Part shown: piece by piece, positions 6,033 through 10,003 of the stretch
How the letters are laid out: each line of letters opens with the position of its first letter
Numbering within the stretch: the first letter of the stretch is position 1
Assembly (NCBI GenBank): GCA_029861675.1
Contig: JAOTYV010000170.1
Span: 1-10,003 of the forward strand
DNA from: Alphaproteobacteria bacterium
GTDB taxonomy: Bacteria > Pseudomonadota > Alphaproteobacteria > UBA8366
Length of the DNA stretch: 10,003 nucleotides
Direction of reading: 5' to 3'
The notes under the pieces: generated by a model
Database searches by the model: none
Told to the model about the DNA's origin: nothing
What the model saw: only the letters and a program-made list of their open reading frames with translations
Made by a program: the position numbers and the translations under genes

Positions 6033-6797
6033 CCGGATCGAATCCGCGGTTGCGTTCAGGAATTCGTCGCGCGGGACGGTGATGTCGCCGGCGTGGCATG
6101 TGCCGATTGTCTCGTAGAAACGCTTGTCGCGGCGGCTTCTGCAAAATCGGCGGTTTCGTTCGAATTCCGCCTTGCTTGCCATCGCATCGCCCGGTACGCA
6201 GCCGCCCTTGCCCTGGTAATAGAGAGGGGTGTCATGCTTGCGGCAGTAGACCGGCAATTCCCGCTTCAGCCCCGCCGCGAAGTCGGCGCGGCTCGAGAGC
6301 TGGTCGTCCGCCATGCAGTTGCCGGAGACGGCGTAGTGGCTCTTGGTGGCGTCGTCATAACAAAACGTCGCTTCTTCCGACCGCGCCAACAGCATCATCT
6401 GCGCGGTCGTGGCCATCTTCACCGGTCCCTGCCAGACGACCTCATGCAGATCCGCCAGAATCTTGCAGGCGATCCGGCCCTTGGCGAGGCGCCGGCACTG
6501 GTCCAGCGCGGCTTCATACCCGTCGCCGCAATCCAGCGCGTGACCCGCCGTACAATAGACGAAGCCGCCTTGACGGCCATCGACGGTGACGGCGAAGGCC
6601 ATGCCCAAGGGACTTTTCATATAGCGGTTGAAGCCCTGCTGGACGCCGGGCGACAGGGTTACCGGTCCCTTGCCCCAATCGGGATGGGCCGTCTGGCACG
6701 CGGCCAGGGCCGGGAACACGGCGATGAGAACCGCGTAGCGCGGCAATCCGCCGAAAAATGCGGCCCATCGTCCAATAGCGAAGCCCGCGAAGGCCAT
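6030..6797 (-). CDS. Cys-rich putative lipoprotein with three C-terminal repeats
   Basis: 255 residues; not assigned to a named family. A hydrophobic N-terminal segment (about 21-33) ends in a lipobox-like LAAC (C34), so outer- or inner-membrane lipoprotein is likely; the n-region is long for a signal, and a later start is possible. Residues about 60-126 form a module (KSPLGMAFAVTVDGR, cysteines 82, 90, 101, 111, then VVWQGP) of a type I have seen in other uncharacterised alphaproteobacterial envelope proteins. Residues 146-246 hold three copies of C-x8-Y-x3-G-x-C-x3-D-x4-[RK]-x2-F (C146/C161, C185/C200, C219/C234). Ten cysteines after the lipidated one would allow five disulfides in the periplasm. 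It is the first gene of an operon with the DUF2927 lipoprotein, whose ribosome site overlaps this stop codon. Function unknown; a structural or binding role in the envelope is a guess. Confidence 0.75.
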   Translation of the reverse strand: MAFAGFAIGRWAAFFGGLPRYAVLIAVFPALAACQTAHPDWGKGPVTLSPGVQQGFNRYMKSPLGMAFAVTVDGRQGGFVYCTAGHALDCGDGYEAALDQCRRLAKGRIACKILADLHEVVWQGPVKMATTAQMMLLARSEEATFCYDDATKSHYAVSGNCMADDQLSSRADFAAGLKRELPVYCRKHDTPLYYQGKGGCVPGDAMASKAEFERNRRFCRSRRDKRFYETIGTCHAGDITVPRDEFLNATADSIR

Positions 6798-7006
6798 GTT
6801 TCCCGCCTGATCCCTGTTTTACCCCGCGCGCCGATGAGCCGGCCCGTTGGGCGATCTTTTCGGAACCCTAGCACAAGCCTAATTTCCGAGCATAGCGGCA
6901 TGACCCGCGTCCGGAGGTTATCTTGCCGCACCTCTTTTGGCGGCGGCCGCGACGATCGGACTAGGTCGAACTATTGCCCAACACTGGACGACACCCGTAC
7001 AAGGTT

Positions 7007-7015
7007 TGCTATAAG
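7007..7015 (+). promoter_or_regulatory. Extended -10 promoter for the TcuA-like gene
   Basis: TGCTATAAG fits the extended -10 pattern TG-N-TATAAT with one mismatch. No strong -35 is visible. A transcript starting near 7022 would leave a leader of about 30 nt. It overlaps a possible GTG start at 7015 and so argues that translation starts at 7051 instead. Confidence 0.4.
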
Positions 7016-7050
7016 TGGGCGCAAACCGGCCAACAGGGAGAAATCGGGGC

Positions 7051-8559
7051 ATGAGCAAGATCGATACATCGGATGTGGACGTCATCGTGGTCGGCGCGGG
7101 CAACGCCGCGACCTGCACCGCGCTGTCCGCGGTGGAGCATGGCGCGCGCGTGCTGATGCTGGAGACCGCGCCGAAAGACTCGCGCGGCGGTAACTCCGCG
7201 TTCACCGGCGGCGCCTTCCGCTTCGCTTATAACGGCGTCGACGATTTGATGCAGCTCTGCCCGAGCCTGGCCGACGAGGATCTCGACAACATCGATTTCG
7301 GCACCTACACGCACGACCAGTACTACGACGACATCTTCCGCATGACCCAGTACCGCTCGGACGCCGACCTGATCGAGGTGCTGGTGACCAACAGCTTCGA
7401 GACCGCCAAGTGGATGACCACGCACGGCATCGACCTGATCCCGGCGACCGGCCGCCAGGCCTTCAAGGTCGACGGCAAGTTCAAGTTCTGGGGCGGGCTG
7501 GCGCTGCGCATCAACGGCGGCGGCGAGCAGCTGGTGCAGACGCTGCACGACAAGGCCGAGGCGGCGGGCATCCGCGTGCTCTATGAGGCGACCGCGACCG
7601 ACTTGCTGCACGACAGCGAGCGCGGCGTTTACGGCGTGCGCTGCCGTCACCAGGGCGCGACGCACGATCTGGAAGCCAAGGCGGTGGTGCTCGCCTGCGG
7701 CGGGTTCGAATCGAACCAGGAAATGCGCGCCCGCTATCTCGGCCCCGGCTGGGACCTCGCCAAGGTGCGCGGCACCGAATACAACAATGGCGAGGGGCTG
7801 GAGATGGCGCTCGCGATCGGCGCCAAGCCCTATGGCCATTGGTCGGGCTGTCACGCGGTGGCCTGGGACCTCAACGCGCCGCCCTATGGCGACCTCGACA
7901 TCGGCGATCAGTTCCAGAAGCACAACGTGCCGTTCAGCATCGTCGTCAATGCAAACGGCGAACGCTTCCGCGACGAGGGCGAGGATTTTCACAGCTACTG
8001 CTACGCGCGCTATGGCGGCGAAATCCTGCAGCAGCCGGGCATGTTCGCCTGGCAGATCTTCGATCAGAAGGTGCAGCATCTGCTGCGCAGCGAATACCAC
8101 ATCCGCCGCATCACCAAGGTCTCGGCCGATACCATCCCCGAGCTGGCCGAGAAACTGGAAGGGGTGAACGCCGAGCGCTTCATCAAGACGGTCGAGGAGT
8201 TCAACGCCGCCTGCCGCACCGACATTCCGTTCGACCCGAACGTGCATGACGGGCGCTGCACCGAGGGGCTGTCGCTCAACAAGTCGAACTGGGCCAACCC
8301 GCTGGATACGCCGCCCTTTGATGCCTATGCGGTGACCGCCGGCGTGACCTTCACCTTCGGCGGCGTCAAGGTCAGCACCAAGACGGCGGTGGAGCGCGCG
8401 GCGGGCCGGCCGATCGCCGGCCTCTATGCGGCGGGCGAGATGGTCGGCGGGCTGTACTTCCACAACTACGCCAGCGGCACCGGGCTGATGGCCGGCGCCA
8501 CCTTCGGCCGCGTCGCCGGCCGCGAGGCGGCGGCCTATGCGCGGGGAAGGAACGCTTAA
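7051..8559 (+). CDS. tcuA: FAD-dependent dehydrogenase, tricarballylate dehydrogenase (TcuA)-like
   Basis: 502 residues from ATG 7051, which has AGGGAG 10 nt upstream; the in-frame GTG at 7015 lies in the promoter. It belongs to the fumarate reductase/succinate dehydrogenase flavoprotein superfamily: dinucleotide-binding VIVVGAGNAA (11-20), E38 for the FAD ribose, SRGGNSAFTGGAFRF (44-58), a central GGFESNQEMR segment, NANGERFRDEGEDF (the conserved region bearing the catalytic Arg in this superfamily) and the C-terminal GLYAAGEM..GLYFHNYASGTGLM FAD segment. TcuA oxidises tricarballylate to cis-aconitate in Salmonella, passing electrons to TcuB. The GGGNAA-like opening and RGGNS motif fit TcuA better than KstD or UrdA types. 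There is no signal peptide, so it is cytoplasmic. No tcuB, tcuC or tcuR lies in the window, so the real substrate may be another dicarboxylate or steroid-like compound. Single-gene unit, convergent with the 8595-9266 gene. Confidence 0.8.
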   Translation: MSKIDTSDVDVIVVGAGNAATCTALSAVEHGARVLMLETAPKDSRGGNSAFTGGAFRFAYNGVDDLMQLCPSLADEDLDNIDFGTYTHDQYYDDIFRMTQYRSDADLIEVLVTNSFETAKWMTTHGIDLIPATGRQAFKVDGKFKFWGGLALRINGGGEQLVQTLHDKAEAAGIRVLYEATATDLLHDSERGVYGVRCRHQGATHDLEAKAVVLACGGFESNQEMRARYLGPGWDLAKVRGTEYNNGEGLEMALAIGAKPYGHWSGCHAVAWDLNAPPYGDLDIGDQFQKHNVPFSIVVNANGERFRDEGEDFHSYCYARYGGEILQQPGMFAWQIFDQKVQHLLRSEYHIRRITKVSADTIPELAEKLEGVNAERFIKTVEEFNAACRTDIPFDPNVHDGRCTEGLSLNKSNWANPLDTPPFDAYAVTAGVTFTFGGVKVSTKTAVERAAGRPIAGLYAAGEMVGGLYFHNYASGTGLMAGATFGRVAGREAAAYARGRNA

Positions 8560-8594
8560 GCGACGGAGTACTTGGCGCGACAGCCGGGCATGGA

Positions 8595-9266
8595 TCAATC
8601 AACGATCACAGCTTTCAGGTCGTCGAAATAGGTCACGTTGCTCGGTTTGGACCACAGGCCGAACGCGCCCGCGTCCGTGAAGGTATCGTCCCTGTGGCGG
8701 AACAGTTCCTTGCCGTTGAAAGAAGCGGTAAACACGTTCGCGCGCGCCCGTAGCGTGAGGCCGTGCCAGGTGCCGAGCGCAACGTCGAGGTTCCTGCCCG
8801 CGAGCGTGGAGCGTCTCCCCTTCACGACCTTGTACAGGCGGACCCGCGTTTCGTGGGGTACGGCGCGCAGCAAATAATAATTATCCGGATTCTTGAACCG
8901 GACCACGATGCCGGCCCCATCGTGATGGGCTTGCGGGATGTCCGCGGGCGGCCGAACCGGAAAGAGCCGTACGCTCAGCGTCAGGTCCCGCGCCGACGAC
9001 TGTTTTACCCAGCACACCGGGAAGACGCCGTCCGGGTCCTCGTCCCAGAATCCGATATGGGCGAGCACGCGGTTGCCGTCGACGGCCCGCACGGCCCACT
9101 CGGTTGTTTTCCCCCGTCCGGTCATACCTGTCACGAAGCCGTCGGGCACGGTCTTTTCGGCGGATGTCTCGAATTCGAAGAGCCGTGTGCGCGGCTCCTG
9201 GCCCGCCGCCGGCCCGCCGCAAAGGACAATGAGGACGAGGGAGAGTGCGGCCAATGCCTTGCTCAT
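8595..9266 (-). CDS. Secreted concanavalin-like beta-sandwich (LamG/GH16-like) protein
   Basis: 223 residues. Residues 1-22 form a signal peptide (MSKALAALSLVLIVL, then PAAG before QEP). The mature protein is rich in beta-strand patterns: HIGFWDEDPDG, LTLSVRLFP, GAGIVVRFKNPDNYYLLRA (117-135), GTWHGLTLRARANVFTASFNGKELF (165-189) and GAFGLWSKPSNVTYFDDLKA (200-219). The 'W..L.V...G....V..NG......D......G..GL....YFDD' flow is the usual signature of LamG-like/3-keto-disaccharide hydrolase-like jelly-roll domains. It most likely binds or acts on carbohydrate outside the cytoplasm; no catalytic pair can be assigned with confidence. A single cysteine (C85) remains after cleavage. The ribosome site is weak (AGCAGG about 10 nt upstream). 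Its stop is 35 bp from the stop of the convergent tcuA-like gene. A weak minus-strand TTACCG-N16-TATAGG (9443-9416) is the only promoter candidate seen. Confidence 0.7.
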   Translation of the reverse strand: MSKALAALSLVLIVLCGGPAAGQEPRTRLFEFETSAEKTVPDGFVTGMTGRGKTTEWAVRAVDGNRVLAHIGFWDEDPDGVFPVCWVKQSSARDLTLSVRLFPVRPPADIPQAHHDGAGIVVRFKNPDNYYLLRAVPHETRVRLYKVVKGRRSTLAGRNLDVALGTWHGLTLRARANVFTASFNGKELFRHRDDTFTDAGAFGLWSKPSNVTYFDDLKAVIVD

Positions 9267-9461
9267 GAATCCGTGCCTGCTGGTTGGCGGAGAGAGGCGT
9301 CTACTATCGGCCGGCGAGACTGGGAATTCCAGCGACGAATACCGGAGCCGCTCTATCCTTCGACAGACCGCGATTTTCGACCCTACCCGTATCCGGCGGC
9401 GCCCCGCGCGGCGATCCTATATGACTGTGTTCCGTCCCGGTAATTCATGGTTACTAAAGGA
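9267..9461. other. Non-coding stretch between the beta-sandwich gene and the recA control region
   Basis: Part of a 317-bp gene-free divergent region. Apart from the weak minus-strand promoter candidate near 9416-9443, I see no gene, hairpin or repeat here. Confidence 0.4.
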
Positions 9462-9476
9462 GAACAAAAAAAGAAC
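9462..9476 (+). promoter_or_regulatory. LexA (SOS) box of recA
   Basis: GAACAAAAAAAGAAC is a perfect GAAC-N7-GAAC direct repeat, the established LexA-binding sequence in alphaproteobacteria (equivalent to GTTC-N7-GTTC on the other strand). It lies 107 bp before the recA start and just upstream of a -35-like TTGCGC, where bound LexA would block RNA polymerase; DNA damage would relieve this through RecA-stimulated LexA cleavage. Confidence 0.88.
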
Positions 9477-9504
9477 TTGCGCATAGGAACAAAACCAGTA
9501 CATA
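9477..9504 (+). promoter_or_regulatory. Likely recA promoter
   Basis: TTGCGC (9477-9482) and TACATA (9499-9504) are separated by 16 bp, directly next to the LexA box. Transcription would start near 9511 and leave a leader of about 70 nt. Hexamers are only moderate matches; the position next to the SOS box is the stronger argument. Confidence 0.5.
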
Positions 9505-9567
9505 GTGGTTGCAGAAACACATTCGGTTGCACCGCGCCGTGTTGCATAGCCAAGGCGCCTGTGGAAT

Positions 9568-9573
9568 AAGGAG
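9568..9573 (+). promoter_or_regulatory. recA ribosome binding site
   Basis: AAGGAG with a 10-nt gap to ATG 9584. There is no comparable site before the later in-frame ATG at 9641, so this decides the recA start. Confidence 0.7.
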
Positions 9574-9583
9574 TACGCACCTC

Positions 9584-10003
9584 ATGTCGAAAATGTCGGC
9601 CGCAACAAACCCGGCCTTGCGCCTCGTCGAAAAGGACACCATGGACAAGCAGAAAGCGTTGGACGCCGCGTTGGGTCAGATCGAACGCAATTTCGGCAAG
9701 GGCTCGATCATGAAGCTCGGCCAGCAGGATCAGGTGGTCGAGATCGAATCCGTGCCAACGGGGTCGCTCAGTCTCGATATCGCGCTCGGCATCGGCGGCT
9801 TGCCGCGCGGCCGGGTGGTCGAAATCTACGGGCCGGAAAGCTCGGGCAAGACCACGCTGTCGCTGCATGTGCTGGCCGAAGCGCAGAAACTCGGCGGAAC
9901 CTGCGCCTTTATCGACGCCGAACATGCGCTCGACCCGTCTTATGCCAAGAAGCTCGGCGTCAATCTCGACGAACTCCTGATTTCGCAGCCGGATGCCGGC
10001 GAA
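9584..10003 (+). CDS. recA: Recombinase RecA, N-terminal part (3' truncated by window)
   Basis: 140 codons, open to the window end. RecA is the cytoplasmic ATP-dependent strand-exchange protein of homologous recombination and the co-protease that triggers LexA cleavage in the SOS response. Visible features are the N-terminal oligomerisation helix (about 20-38, [17 protein letters not shown]), the Walker A motif GPESSGKT (83-90) and DAEHALD (111-117), whose glutamate (E113) is the catalytic one. Start 9584 is chosen over 9641 because of the AAGGAG site and because alphaproteobacterial RecA typically carries a short 'LRLVE' leader before the DK-x-KALDAAL segment; here it is 19 residues longer than a 9641 start. 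Controlled by the LexA box at 9462. The remaining part of the core and the C-terminal domain are outside the window. Confidence 0.97.
   Translation, partial: MSKMSAATNPALRLVEKDTMDKQKALDAALGQIERNFGKGSIMKLGQQDQVVEIESVPTGSLSLDIALGIGGLPRGRVVEIYGPESSGKTTLSLHVLAEAQKLGGTCAFIDAEHALDPSYAKKLGVNLDELLISQPDAGE

Noticed and set aside
4477..6117. 546-codon plus-strand open frame opposite the DUF2927 gene
   Set aside because: Arg/Asp/Val-rich, no recognisable motif; the minus strand has the lipobox, DUF2927 motifs and ribosome site.
5892..7193. 433-codon plus-strand open frame across the Cys-repeat lipoprotein and the tcuA promoter
   Set aside because: Spans a divergent intergenic region and runs out of frame into tcuA; the regular cysteine spacing is on the minus strand.
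7009..8598. 529-codon minus-strand open frame opposite the TcuA-like gene
   Set aside because: Low-complexity His/Val/Ala/Arg composition typical of antisense GC-rich codons; the plus strand encodes an intact flavoprotein.

Overview
The window is GC-rich and reads as a chromosomal segment from an alphaproteobacterium. The best evidence is at the right end. The first 140 codons of recA carry an N-terminal extension of the alphaproteobacterial 'LRLVE..(M/V)DK' style, and upstream lies a perfect GAAC-N7-GAAC LexA box, the alphaproteobacterial type rather than the enterobacterial CTGT-N8-ACAG. No rRNA, tRNA, CRISPR array or intact transposase was seen.

Layout: (1) 1-96 is the 3' end of a catalase gene. 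(2) 97-361 is non-coding; it holds a small element bounded by a perfect 14-bp inverted repeat (124-269) and an extended -10 promoter. (3) 362-898 (+) encodes an unrecognised secreted protein. (4) 1937-871 (-) is a two-gene operon with an ATGA overlap: a VOC/glyoxalase-fold protein followed by a GyrI-like small-molecule-binding protein. (5) 1938-2200 is a regulatory gap with an AT-rich -10-like block, a 14-bp palindrome and a doubtful 64-codon ORF that ends in TGATG at the next gene. (6) 2201-2992 (+) is a membrane-anchored HELAH zinc peptidase whose 3' end overlaps the convergent mlrC-like gene by 95 bp. (7) 6797-2898 (-) is a same-strand run: a cysteine-rich putative lipoprotein with three C-terminal repeats, a DUF2927 lipoprotein and an M81/MlrC-family protein. 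(8) 7051-8559 (+) is a TcuA-like flavoprotein dehydrogenase. (9) 9266-8595 (-) is a secreted beta-sandwich (LamG/GH16-like) protein. (10) 9462-10003 is the SOS box, promoter and 5' part of recA.

How the genes relate: most are single genes or short operons without a shared pathway. The VOC/GyrI pair is clearly translationally coupled. The two lipoprotein genes at 6797-4507 are tightly coupled and probably work together in the envelope. The most interesting material is in these poorly characterised envelope proteins: a three-fold C-x8-Y-x3-G-x-C-x3-D-x4-[RK]-x2-F repeat in one, and a metzincin-like helix with all three zinc ligands replaced in the other. I did not find a convincing new multi-gene defence or mobile system. 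The long open frames antisense to mlrC, the DUF2927 gene and tcuA are judged to be high-GC shadows.
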